Below, one piece after another: positions 56,212-64,000 of a stretch of DNA of 64,000 nucleotides. The stretch comes from Photobacterium angustum (GTDB taxonomy: Bacteria; Pseudomonadota; Gammaproteobacteria; Enterobacterales; Vibrionaceae), in the NCBI RefSeq assembly GCF_002954615.1, contig NZ_MSCJ01000003.1, positions 434,001 through 498,000 on the forward strand, in the 5' to 3' direction. Below the pieces are notes generated by a model, which saw only the letters and a program-made list of their open reading frames with translations, ran no database searches and was not told the DNA's origin. Every line of letters starts with the position of its first letter. Position 1 is the first letter of the stretch. The translations under genes and the position numbers were made by a program.

Positions 56212-57138
56212 ATGCGCCAATTAACGACTTTATTAGATCAATGGCTTAATAGCTTTAATAAAGTGATGGATGAAACTATTGCCAGTGACATTCCATTTAC
56301 CGTACCAACGGTGAGAGAAGGTCTCGCTACTATTACTCGTGAACTCGTCACCGAGGTTCCCGATATTGCGTTAATTGAGAACTTAACGATTAAAGATAAA
56401 GTGCCTATTCGCATTTATCATCCTCAACCAGAGACGGCACTCCCCGTATTAGTTTTTTTTCATGGTGGTGGGCATATGTCGGGTAGTGTCGAGGTTTACG
56501 ATCCTATTTGTCGGAAATTAGCACAACATAGTCAGTTTATTGTTGTATCGGTTGAATATCCTCTTGCTCCAGAACACCCTTATCCAGCAGCGATTGATGA
56601 TGGTTATTTGGTTTTACAATCGCTGTTTCAAACTTTGATCCGTGCTGAGTTAAATTTTGTACCACAACTTTCTATTGCTGGAGATTCAGCGGGTGGTGCT
56701 ATTTGTGCCACGTTAGCACGAATGGCACAATTTGATGATGAGGTTGAAATTACAAAGCAAGTACTCATTTACCCAAGCCTTGATTACACTTTAAGTTTTC
56801 CATCTGTTAATCAAAACGGTATGGGGTATTTGCTACAACAGTCTCGTATTGAATGGTATTTCTCGAATTACTTTCAGCATAATGAAGATAGACGTAAAGC
56901 ATCACCCGTGTGGGGACCCTATAGTATGGCACTGCCTGAAAGCTTAGTGATCACAGCTGAGTTTTGCCCACTAAAAGATGAAGGTATCGCGTATGTCGAA
57001 GCGTTAAAAAAGCAAGGTGTAGAAGCAGAGCATATCCATTTTGACCAAATGATCCATGCGTTCTTAAATATGGAAAACATAGTAAAGAGAGAGTGTGAGC
57101 AGGCTTATAAAACGATAAGTGCCTTTCTCAATAAATAA
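56212..57138 (+). CDS. Alpha/beta-hydrolase esterase of the HSL family
   Basis: 308 residues. The oxyanion-hole motif HGGGHMSGS near residue 85 and the nucleophile elbow GDSAGGA near residue 160 define the hormone-sensitive-lipase (family IV) esterases; the acid and His of the triad lie in the C-terminal third (KDEGIAY, MIHAFLN). Cytosolic, acting on short-chain esters. AAGGA precedes the start. It is the second gene after fabV and convergent with a LysR gene. Physiological substrate unknown. Confidence 0.88.
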   Translation: MRQLTTLLDQWLNSFNKVMDETIASDIPFTVPTVREGLATITRELVTEVPDIALIENLTIKDKVPIRIYHPQPETALPVLVFFHGGGHMSGSVEVYDPICRKLAQHSQFIVVSVEYPLAPEHPYPAAIDDGYLVLQSLFQTLIRAELNFVPQLSIAGDSAGGAICATLARMAQFDDEVEITKQVLIYPSLDYTLSFPSVNQNGMGYLLQQSRIEWYFSNYFQHNEDRRKASPVWGPYSMALPESLVITAEFCPLKDEGIAYVEALKKQGVEAEHIHFDQMIHAFLNMENIVKRECEQAYKTISAFLNK

Positions 57139-57172
57139 TTAATGTTATTTATAGCTCTTTGATTATTTATTA

Positions 57173-58015
57173 TTAAGTCATACTCTTTTTAAAGCATTGA
57201 TGGATTTGTTGCCTTAATTTTTTGTGTTTTGGGTCATTTAAATATCGGCGATGATAAATTAAATGGTAAGGGATCTCTTGTAATTCAATTGGGCTTGGCA
57301 ATATTTGTAAATTTAATTGTTCAGACCATTTTTTTGCAAAAGAAACTGAGATTAATCCAATATGATTTGTTTGTGAGACGAGCATGGCAAGTGAGGATAT
57401 GGATGACGTGTTAAGGGCGACATCTCGTTGAGAAATAGGCTCTTTTGCCATTTGTTCAAAGCCACTTAGCCCATTCCATCGAGCTGAATAAATAATATGC
57501 CGTGCATTGTAAAACATTTCTTTGGTGATTGTGCCTTGTATCGTCTTGTGATCTTTAGCGCAGATAACAACGGCGGGTTCACAATAAAGCTCTTCAATAA
57601 TAAGTGACGTATCTTTCGTTGTCACCGTATCTATGATTAAGTCAACTTGACGTGTCTTCAAATGTTCGAAAAGTAGTGATTGTTCGTGTGGTTGATTCAG
57701 TACTTGAATATTTGGGATGTTGGTAATTTCATAAAGTGCAGATTCCGTGCAGTAAACTGCAAAATCGTGCTTACTTTCTAACGCTAACTCGATCGTATCA
57801 ACAGCTATTTGAAAATGATTTGCAAGGTAATGCGCCTGTGAAGTCGGCTCTATTCCTCGCCCTTTTTTAATAAAAAGTTGCTTGTTAATTTCATTCTCAA
57901 GACGTTTTATCGCGGCACTTGTTGCTGGCTGCGTTAGGTTTAATTCATTAGCGGCTAGCGTATATGACTGATGGCGATATACAGAAAGAAATGTACGAAC
58001 CAGATTCAAATCCAT
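57173..58015 (-). CDS. LysR-family transcriptional regulator
   Basis: 280 residues. N-terminal winged helix (MDLNLVRTFLSVYRHQSYTLAANELNLTQPATSAAIKRLE) and an effector domain. It is divergent from the sulfatase operon that starts 285 bp away, and may control it; it is also convergent with the esterase. Effector unknown. Confidence 0.9.
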   Translation of the reverse strand: MDLNLVRTFLSVYRHQSYTLAANELNLTQPATSAAIKRLENEINKQLFIKKGRGIEPTSQAHYLANHFQIAVDTIELALESKHDFAVYCTESALYEITNIPNIQVLNQPHEQSLLFEHLKTRQVDLIIDTVTTKDTSLIIEELYCEPAVVICAKDHKTIQGTITKEMFYNARHIIYSARWNGLSGFEQMAKEPISQRDVALNTSSISSLAMLVSQTNHIGLISVSFAKKWSEQLNLQILPSPIELQEIPYHLIYHRRYLNDPKHKKLRQQIHQCFKKSMT

Positions 58016-58300
58016 AAAAAGCCCTCCTTTAATATTTCTTCATAGTCTAATACATAAATATCATTTTGGTAACAATGTAATTAAAGCTTATTTATCTTTG
58101 TGTCACTCTTGGTATACATTTGTGCTCTGTAAGCGATTTTTTAGCATTAGATCACGTACTTAGTTAAAAAATCAGCTAAAAAATATTTAACAACTAGATT
58201 AGTAAAGATTATTCAAATGGTTCTATTGTCGCTGGCTTAGATCAGACAGTACGGCGAAATTTATCTTGGATAGCTTTTCATAATTAGTAATGGAATGTTT

Positions 58301-59821
58301 ATGAATACAAAAAAAATGAACAAAAAGAAGTTTGCTTTAAGTGCTTGTGCACTTGCGCTTTCAGCAACTTCTGCAGTAGCTCATGCTGCTGAACAACCAA
58401 ATATTGTTGTTATCATGGCCGATGATATTGGCTATTGGAATTTAAGTACTTATAACCAAGGAATGATGGGGTACTCAACGCCAAATATTGACAGTATTGC
58501 TCAAGATGGCGTGAAGTTTACTACCTTTTATGCTCAGCAAAGTTCTACTGCTGGACGTTCCGCTTTTATAACAGGTCAAATGCCTAAGCGTACCGGTATG
58601 TCAAAAGTTGGCTTGCCTGGCGCTCCTCAGGGACTTTCTGAAAAAGATCCAACCATGGCAACCATGCTAAAAGAGCTGGGTTATGCAACGGGTCAGTTTG
58701 GTAAAAACCACCTTGGTGATCGAGATGAACACTTACCGACTAATCATGGTTTTGATGAGTTTTTTGGTAGCTTATACCACTTAAATGCGGACGAAGAGCC
58801 TGAAAACCCAGATTATCCAAAAGATCCTGAATTTGCTAAAAAATTCGGACCTCGTGGTGTAATCAAGTCTTCAGCTGATGGAAAAATTGAAGATACGGGT
58901 GCATTAACCAAAAAACGAATGGAAACCATTGATAGTGAAGTCATTGGCGTTGCTGAAAACTTCATGGAGAAACAAGTTAAAGCGGATAAACCATTCTTTG
59001 CTTGGATTAACCCAACACGTATGCATAACAATACGCATATTGATGGTAAAGCCCAAGGTAAAACAGGGTTAGGAAAGTATGCTGATGGTATGGTTCAGCA
59101 TGATGAGCAAGTGGGTGAAATCCTAGATAAAATCAAAGATCTAGGTATTGAAGACAATACGATTGTTGTTTACACCACCGATAATGGTCCAATGATTGCG
59201 ACTTGGCCTGACGCAGGTATGACACCATTCCGTAGTGAAAAAAATACTGGTTGGGAAGGGGCATTCCGCGTTCCAGCAATGGTTAAGTGGCCTAATCATA
59301 TTCCTAAAGGTAAAAACATCAATGGCATGATGGCATTAGAAGATTGGATGCCAACATTACTTGCCGCTGCTGGTAATGAGACAGCGAAAGAAGATCTACT
59401 TAAAGGTGCAACTATTCAAGGTAAGGAATATAACGTTCACCTTGATGGTTATAACCAATTACCTATGCTAACGGGTAAAACAGACAAGAGTGCTCGTAAC
59501 GAATTTGCTTACTGGAGTGATGATGGTGATTTACTAGCGATCCGTCATGGTCGTTGGAAGATGCACTTCATGATCCAAGAGCATGAGAAAGGCCTTGATA
59601 TCTGGCGCTACCCATTCACCAAATTACGTAGTCCGCTGTTATTTGACCTAGAGATTGATCCATTTGAGCGTGGACAAGGTGCTATGGGTTATGACAACTG
59701 GATGTATGAGCGTTTGTTCTTATTTGGACCAAGCATGGCTGCAGCAGATAAGATTTTTGAAACGTTTGAAAAATATCCGCCGCGTTTTAAACCAGCAAGT
59801 TTTGTTCCTGAAGAAAAATAA
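58301..59821 (+). CDS. Periplasmic sulfatase with Ser-type active site
   Basis: 506 residues from the ATG at 58301 (GGA six bases upstream; another ATG at 58295 is in frame). Signal peptide ends at AHA near residue 29. N-terminal metal motif ADDIG (Asp41, Asp42), then the sulfatase signature S-T-A-G-R (Ser82 to Arg86), i.e. S-x-A-x-R. A Ser at this site must be oxidised to formylglycine by an anSME-type maturase, which is encoded next. TDNGP near 290 is a further metal motif. It hydrolyses an organic sulfate ester; the substrate is unknown. A terminator follows. Confidence 0.9.
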   Translation: MNTKKMNKKKFALSACALALSATSAVAHAAEQPNIVVIMADDIGYWNLSTYNQGMMGYSTPNIDSIAQDGVKFTTFYAQQSSTAGRSAFITGQMPKRTGMSKVGLPGAPQGLSEKDPTMATMLKELGYATGQFGKNHLGDRDEHLPTNHGFDEFFGSLYHLNADEEPENPDYPKDPEFAKKFGPRGVIKSSADGKIEDTGALTKKRMETIDSEVIGVAENFMEKQVKADKPFFAWINPTRMHNNTHIDGKAQGKTGLGKYADGMVQHDEQVGEILDKIKDLGIEDNTIVVYTTDNGPMIATWPDAGMTPFRSEKNTGWEGAFRVPAMVKWPNHIPKGKNINGMMALEDWMPTLLAAAGNETAKEDLLKGATIQGKEYNVHLDGYNQLPMLTGKTDKSARNEFAYWSDDGDLLAIRHGRWKMHFMIQEHEKGLDIWRYPFTKLRSPLLFDLEIDPFERGQGAMGYDNWMYERLFLFGPSMAAADKIFETFEKYPPRFKPASFVPEEK

Positions 59822-59831
59822 TAGGCAATAA

Positions 59832-59862
59832 AAAAGAAGGCTGGATTCCAGCCTTCTTTTAG
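59832..59862 (+). terminator. Terminator/attenuator between sulfatase and maturase
   Basis: AAAAGAAGGCTGGA/TCCAGCCTTCTTTT long perfect stem with a T tail. It would reduce readthrough from the sulfatase into the maturase gene. Confidence 0.88.
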
Positions 59863-59894
59863 TTTTCGTTAATATTGTACGGCGTAATTGATGT

Positions 59895-61175
59895 ATGAAA
59901 AAATCGACCTTCCTTGATGTTGTAGCGTTAAAAACAGCTGAAAAAAACCTTGATTCGTATGAAAGGCGATTTCATGTCATGACGAAACCGGGTGGCTCCA
60001 AATGTAATATTGATTGCCAATATTGCTTTTATCTTCATAAAGAAGATCTTTTGCATCAGCCAAAGCAACCCAAAATGGATGATGAAACGCTAGAAGCGTT
60101 TATTAAAAGTTATATTGAAAGCCAAGATGGAGAGGAGATCGTTTTTTCTTGGCAAGGTGGCGAGCCAACCCTTTTAGGGATCGATTATTTCCGTAAAGTC
60201 GTCACATTACAGAAAAAATATCAGCCAAAGGGTGTGAAGATTGAAAATGATTTACAAACCAATGGCATTTTATTAAGTGATGAATGGTGTGAATTTTTAA
60301 AAGAGAATAACTTTCTTGTCGGACTTTCTATCGATGGCCCAGAAGAGCTTCATAATAAGTATCGAGTAACAAGAAGTGGCAAGCCGACTTTTCATTTAGT
60401 AATGGCAGCCGTAGAGCGGTTAAAGCACTATCAGGTTCCTTTTAATGCTCTGGTTGTTGTCAATCGATTGAACGCTCAATATCCATTAGAGGTTTATCGT
60501 TTTTTAACCCAAGAGTTGGGTGCGACATATATTCAATTTACTCCTTGTGTAGAAAGTAAAGATTTTAAAACAACCGCCCCGCAGTTTTGGGATGAATCAA
60601 TGATCCCAGTGAAAGACAGTGAGTTGGCAAAACCAGGCCACCCAATGTCAGTTGTGACGGATTGGTCTGTCGATCCTGATGATTGGGGACAGTTTTTAAA
60701 TACTGTTTTTGTTGAATGGGTTAATAACGACCTTGGTCGTGTGTTGGTCAACCTTTTTGAAACGGCGGTTGCTCAGGTGATGGGTAAAGAATCACAACTT
60801 TGTGTTACTGCAGAGTTTTGTGGAAAAGGACTGGCAATGGAACACAATGGTGATGTGTTCAGTTGTGATCATTATGTTTATCCAGAATATAAATTAGGGA
60901 ATATTAATGAGCGTGGTCTGAATGAGTTTGCTTTTTCTATCCGTCAACATAGTTTTGGTATGGAAAAGAAAAGTAGTTTGCCAAAGTATTGCCTTGAATG
61001 CCCTCATTTAAAGTTGTGCTGGGGAGAATGCCCTAAAAATAGGCTGATAAAAACACCAGATGGTGAAGAAGGTCTTAATTATTTATGTAGCGGTATTCGT
61101 GCATTTTTTGATGAGAGTTTGCCGATGTTGACAGGGTTATCAGTGTTATTACAACGACAATCAAATAATAATTAA
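59895..61175 (+). CDS. Anaerobic sulfatase-maturating enzyme (radical SAM, SPASM)
   Basis: 426 residues. Radical SAM cluster motif CNIDCQYC (Cys37, Cys41, Cys44) and the SAM-binding GGEPTLLG. The C-terminal SPASM region carries seven further cysteines in CVTAEFCGKG, FSCDHYVY, and CLECPHLKLCWGECPKNR, two more Fe-S clusters. It converts the active-site Ser (or Cys) of sulfatases to formylglycine in the cytoplasm before export, matching the Ser82 of the sulfatase upstream. No strong ribosome site. It is 14 bp before moxR. Confidence 0.93.
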   Translation: MKKSTFLDVVALKTAEKNLDSYERRFHVMTKPGGSKCNIDCQYCFYLHKEDLLHQPKQPKMDDETLEAFIKSYIESQDGEEIVFSWQGGEPTLLGIDYFRKVVTLQKKYQPKGVKIENDLQTNGILLSDEWCEFLKENNFLVGLSIDGPEELHNKYRVTRSGKPTFHLVMAAVERLKHYQVPFNALVVVNRLNAQYPLEVYRFLTQELGATYIQFTPCVESKDFKTTAPQFWDESMIPVKDSELAKPGHPMSVVTDWSVDPDDWGQFLNTVFVEWVNNDLGRVLVNLFETAVAQVMGKESQLCVTAEFCGKGLAMEHNGDVFSCDHYVYPEYKLGNINERGLNEFAFSIRQHSFGMEKKSSLPKYCLECPHLKLCWGECPKNRLIKTPDGEEGLNYLCSGIRAFFDESLPMLTGLSVLLQRQSNNN

Positions 61176-61189
61176 TGGAATAATTTATT

Positions 61190-62173
61190 ATGGCTCAAAC
61201 ACAACAAGAACTAGTGTCACAGTTATTTGACCATGTTAATCAATCTGTTATTGGTCAACCTCAAGTTATTAAATCATTACTTATTGGTTTATTAACCAAT
61301 GGTCATATTCTACTTGAAGGCTTACCCGGAACGGCAAAAACACGTTCTGTTAAAGCTTTGGCTCAAGCTTTACAAGTTCCATTTGGACGAATTCAGTTTA
61401 CCCCTGACTTATTGCCTTCTGACGTTACCGGTACGGAGGTTTATCAAGAAGAAGCGGGTAAACCTCAATTACGATTTCAAGCTGGCCCGATTTTCAATAG
61501 CATTGTTTTGGCAGATGAAATTAACCGAGCTCCCGCAAAGGTTCAAGCGGCGTTATTAGAAGCGATGGCTGAAGGTACTGTTACTATCAGCGATCATACT
61601 TATGCTTTACCGTCTTTGTTTATGGTTTTAGCAACACAGAACCCGATAGAGCAAGAAGGAACCTACCCTTTACCTGAGGCGCAGATGGACCGCTTTATGC
61701 TGAAGGTAAAAGTGGACTATCCAACGGATGAAGCAGAGCTAGATATTATCCGACTTGTGAGAAAAGAAGAGATATTGCCGCTTTCTAGCAATGAGGTTGA
61801 AGGTTTTACTCTTGATCCTCAGGTGATTTTTGATGCTCGTCAGTCTATTTCATCTATTCACGTTTCAGAGATAGTCGAGCGTTATATTGTTAGCTTAGTC
61901 ATGGCTACACGCTATCCAGAGCGTTATCCAAATACGGATTTAGAACAATGGATCGCAATTGGAGCAAGTCCTCGAGCGTCAATTGCACTTGATAAATGCG
62001 CACGAGCTTATGCATGGCTTGATCAACGTGATTATGTTGAGCCAGATGATGTACGTGCTGTTGCAGGCTCTGTGTTAGGGCATAGAATCGCATTAACGTA
62101 CGATGCTATTTCTGATGATGTGACTGCGGAATCAGTTGTACAAGTATTACTCGATAACGTTGTTGTAGGATAA
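61190..62173 (+). CDS. MoxR-family AAA+ ATPase
   Basis: 327 residues. AAA+ core with Walker A GLPGTAKTRS, Walker B LADEINRAPAKVQAALLEAM, sensor 1 ATQNP, and a C-terminal lid with SPRASIALDKCARAYAWL. MoxR proteins act as chaperone-like ATPases with von Willebrand A partners, here the DUF58 and BatA-like proteins that follow within seven bases or overlapping. Its position next to the sulfatase pair suggests that it helps envelope enzyme maturation, as inferred for related operons. Confidence 0.93.
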   Translation: MAQTQQELVSQLFDHVNQSVIGQPQVIKSLLIGLLTNGHILLEGLPGTAKTRSVKALAQALQVPFGRIQFTPDLLPSDVTGTEVYQEEAGKPQLRFQAGPIFNSIVLADEINRAPAKVQAALLEAMAEGTVTISDHTYALPSLFMVLATQNPIEQEGTYPLPEAQMDRFMLKVKVDYPTDEAELDIIRLVRKEEILPLSSNEVEGFTLDPQVIFDARQSISSIHVSEIVERYIVSLVMATRYPERYPNTDLEQWIAIGASPRASIALDKCARAYAWLDQRDYVEPDDVRAVAGSVLGHRIALTYDAISDDVTAESVVQVLLDNVVVG

Positions 62174-62179
62174 GTTGTT

Positions 62180-63142
62180 ATGGCTAATTCTTCAGATGTG
62201 CAGACCAATCCTATCAATGATCCCAGAATTTATTGCAATTATTCTCGATTAGTAAAGTTACGTTCGCATATTAAGCGCTTTTCTTTTTTTCCTCATTTAA
62301 ATACCAGTCGATTATTGTCTGGTCGACATAGTTCGTTATTTCGAGGCAGAGGCTTAAATTTTGAAGAATTAAGGCATTATCAACTGGGCGATGATATTCG
62401 TTGTTTAGATTGGAAGGTGACAATGCGCACAGGTAAAGCGCATTCACGGGTTTATTCTGAAGAAAAAGATCATCAAGTCATTATCTGTGTCGATCAACGA
62501 AGTTCTATGTTTTTTTCTTCACTCGATACCATGAAATCAGTTGTTGCTGCTGAGCTTGCGGTGTTATCTAGCTGGCGAATATTAAAAGAAAGCGATCGTG
62601 TGGGTTTTTATTTATTCAATGATGATAAGACGAACTGGCTGAAACCAACACGATCTCAAGGTGAGTTACTTCATTACATAAAAACGATTGTTAAAGATAA
62701 CAGTCTACTTTCCGTTGATAATCATCACTCATCGGCGACGGCTTTAAGCCAAGTTATTGATGGTTTGAATCGACGTAAGTTAAAAGACAGTATCATTATT
62801 ATCTTTAGTGATTGGAATGATGTTACCAGCGCAGATATAAAGCATTTGAAACAGTTACAACAGCATAATGATATTTTAAGCATTATGATCAGCGATCCTA
62901 TGGAAGAACAACTTGATAGCGATTTATCTGCTAACTGGGTACTGAGTAATGGTCAAGAACAGCTGAATATTAATACTTCGCTGGATATAAAAAAAACCAA
63001 TCAAATATTAGCCGATGCACAGCATATGAAGCGCGAACAGTTGTGTCGTTTAATGGCAATGAAAGCTCTTCCTTATATTGAAATCACGACAGATGGGAGT
63101 CACATCGCTCAATTTATTCAAATATTAAGGGGGAAACAATGA
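62180..63142 (+). CDS. DUF58/VWA-like protein
   Basis: 320 residues. The DUF58 signature RGRGLNFEELRHYQLGDDIRCLDWKVTMRTGKAHSRVY is near residue 60-95, followed by the von Willebrand-like strand VIICVDQRSSM with D-x-x-S-S metal-site residues. It probably works with the MoxR ATPase in the cytosol. Its stop overlaps the start of the next gene by four bases (ATGA), giving coupled translation. Confidence 0.9.
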   Translation: MANSSDVQTNPINDPRIYCNYSRLVKLRSHIKRFSFFPHLNTSRLLSGRHSSLFRGRGLNFEELRHYQLGDDIRCLDWKVTMRTGKAHSRVYSEEKDHQVIICVDQRSSMFFSSLDTMKSVVAAELAVLSSWRILKESDRVGFYLFNDDKTNWLKPTRSQGELLHYIKTIVKDNSLLSVDNHHSSATALSQVIDGLNRRKLKDSIIIIFSDWNDVTSADIKHLKQLQQHNDILSIMISDPMEEQLDSDLSANWVLSNGQEQLNINTSLDIKKTNQILADAQHMKREQLCRLMAMKALPYIEITTDGSHIAQFIQILRGKQ

Positions 63143-63648
63143 CGACGCCAGCTCCACCTTCCTCATTAATTAAAGGATTAGTTGAAATATCTATTCCAGA
63201 ATCAGTACCGTGGATCCCACAAACTATTGGCTGGTGGATTTTAATTGGGATTTTATTATTAATTGTTAGTTGGAAGATCTACTGTCTGGTTAAGTTATAT
63301 ATTCATAACAGGTATCGTCGAGAGGCGCTTGAAGATCTTCGTCTTATAGACTGTGATAACCCAGCACAAGCTTGTGCGGCACTATTTTCAGTTATTAAAA
63401 GAGTCACAGTCCATCTTATTGATAAATCAGCTCCTTATGAAGGAAAAGCGCTGTTAAACCTTATCCAAACAACATTGCCTACCGCAAATAATGGAGATAG
63501 CGTTACTGTGATTGATCCAGAGTTATTTCAGCGCTTTTCTGCCAGTTTATGGTTACCCGATGAAAACTGTTTATTGACTCCGATACAGGTTGATGCACTT
63601 AAAAAGCAATGCGTAATTTGGCTTAAAACACATCAACGCCCAGAGTAA
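63139..63648 (+). CDS. DUF4381 membrane protein
   Basis: 169 residues. An N-terminal PPSSLIKGLVEISIPESVPWIPQTIGWW segment precedes one transmembrane helix (about 31-53), then a soluble helical domain (about 60-169). This is the small DUF4381 subunit of MoxR/BatA operons, lying between the DUF58 and VWA genes as expected. It is translationally coupled to the DUF58 gene. Confidence 0.85.
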   Translation: MTTPAPPSSLIKGLVEISIPESVPWIPQTIGWWILIGILLLIVSWKIYCLVKLYIHNRYRREALEDLRLIDCDNPAQACAALFSVIKRVTVHLIDKSAPYEGKALLNLIQTTLPTANNGDSVTVIDPELFQRFSASLWLPDENCLLTPIQVDALKKQCVIWLKTHQRPE

Positions 63649-63681
63649 GAAGTCGTTGTATTTTGGAGATATAGAGTAGTT

Positions 63682-64000
63682 ATGGACTTTTCATTAACCG
63701 ACATTGAACTTGCTCATCCCTTGTGGTTGTTGCTATTACCTTTACCGCTATTGATACATTATTTTTTACCCGGTTATAAAACTAAACAAAAAGCGATAAA
63801 AGTCCCTTACCTTAGCCAACTTATAAAAGGCCTTGATCTCAAGACTCAAGATGATACGAGCTTACTTAAACCTAGCCGTTGGCAGAAAGTATTACTGTGT
63901 ATTGCTTGGTGTTTTATGGTTTTCGCTTTAACAAAACCAACGATATTAGGTGAGCCGCAAATAAGGGAAAAAATTGGTCGAGATGTCATGGTAGTGGTCG
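63682..64000 (+). CDS. VWA-domain membrane protein (BatA-like), 5' part only
   Basis: The reading frame from the ATG at 63682 (GGAG/GAG upstream) runs off the window. The visible ~106 residues give an N-terminal helix (WLLLLPLPLLIHYF), a basic loop, a second helix (about 75-92), and GRDVMVVV, the strand that leads to the D-x-S-x-S metal site of the VWA domain just past the edge. It is the next subunit of the MoxR operon. Confidence 0.85.
   Translation, partial: MDFSLTDIELAHPLWLLLLPLPLLIHYFLPGYKTKQKAIKVPYLSQLIKGLDLKTQDDTSLLKPSRWQKVLLCIAWCFMVFALTKPTILGEPQIREKIGRDVMVVV

Overview
The window reads as a chromosomal segment of a low-GC, gamma-proteobacterial marine bacterium of the family Vibrionaceae. 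A Photobacterium-like genome is my best guess, inferred from gene content (FabV-type enoyl reductase, TMAO respiration, ribose operon, MoxR/sulfatase block, CBM5/12 chitin-binding protein) and AT-rich intergenic DNA, not from a database search. There is no prophage, insertion sequence, CRISPR array or rRNA operon. Gene density is normal and most operons end in clear intrinsic terminators.

Layout. 0-7.4 kb: a divergent old-yellow-enzyme/LysR pair bracketed by a duplicated terminator, a large secreted CBM5/12 protein, small secreted proteins, and a winged-helix/nuclease-like protein whose upstream region is duplicated at the left edge of the window. 7.7-14.5 kb: Fe-dependent alcohol dehydrogenase, a 27-codon micro-ORF with its own terminator, glpT-glpQ (glycerol-3-phosphate), argP/argO (arginine export) and a YbaK-type deacylase. 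14.9-20.5 kb: a Fur-box-controlled porin plus siderophore-type binding protein, then four small exported proteins and an HTH regulator of unknown role. 20.9-27.2 kb: complete ribose operon rbsDACBKR with two identical palindromic operators. 27.2-35.8 kb: dcuC, a small membrane protein, yhjV-like amino-acid transporter, an MFS-acyltransferase fusion, LysR, a lipocalin-like protein and a Bcr/CflA transporter.

36-45.6 kb: torYZ (pentaheme cytochrome plus Tat-exported TMAO reductase), an orphan MinE-like protein, a 1047-residue periplasmic-sensing HD-GYP protein and an MFS transporter. 45.9-51 kb: the potassium importer kup, a shortened KdpD-type kinase and KdpE without kdpFABC, a small membrane protein and an orphan TatA/E. 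51.2-51.6 kb: tRNA-Ser(UGA)-Thr(UGU)-Tyr(GUA)-Asn(GUU) with promoter and terminator. 52.2-58 kb: MarC, a 36-residue microprotein, two tandem-duplicated YkuD_2-type L,D-transpeptidase-like proteins, fabV, an esterase and LysR. 58.3 kb to the end: a Ser-type sulfatase, its radical-SAM maturase, and the start of a MoxR/DUF58/DUF4381/VWA operon that runs off the window.

Themes: uptake and anaerobic respiration (ribose, glycerol-3-phosphate, C4-dicarboxylate, TMAO), iron and potassium homeostasis, and envelope maintenance. The least explained items are the orphan MinE-like protein, the kup-KdpD(short)-KdpE block, the two-cysteine exported protein cluster at 17.7-19.6 kb, the paired GTAAAC/GTTTAC palindromes, two hidden microproteins, and a duplicated promoter-like region.
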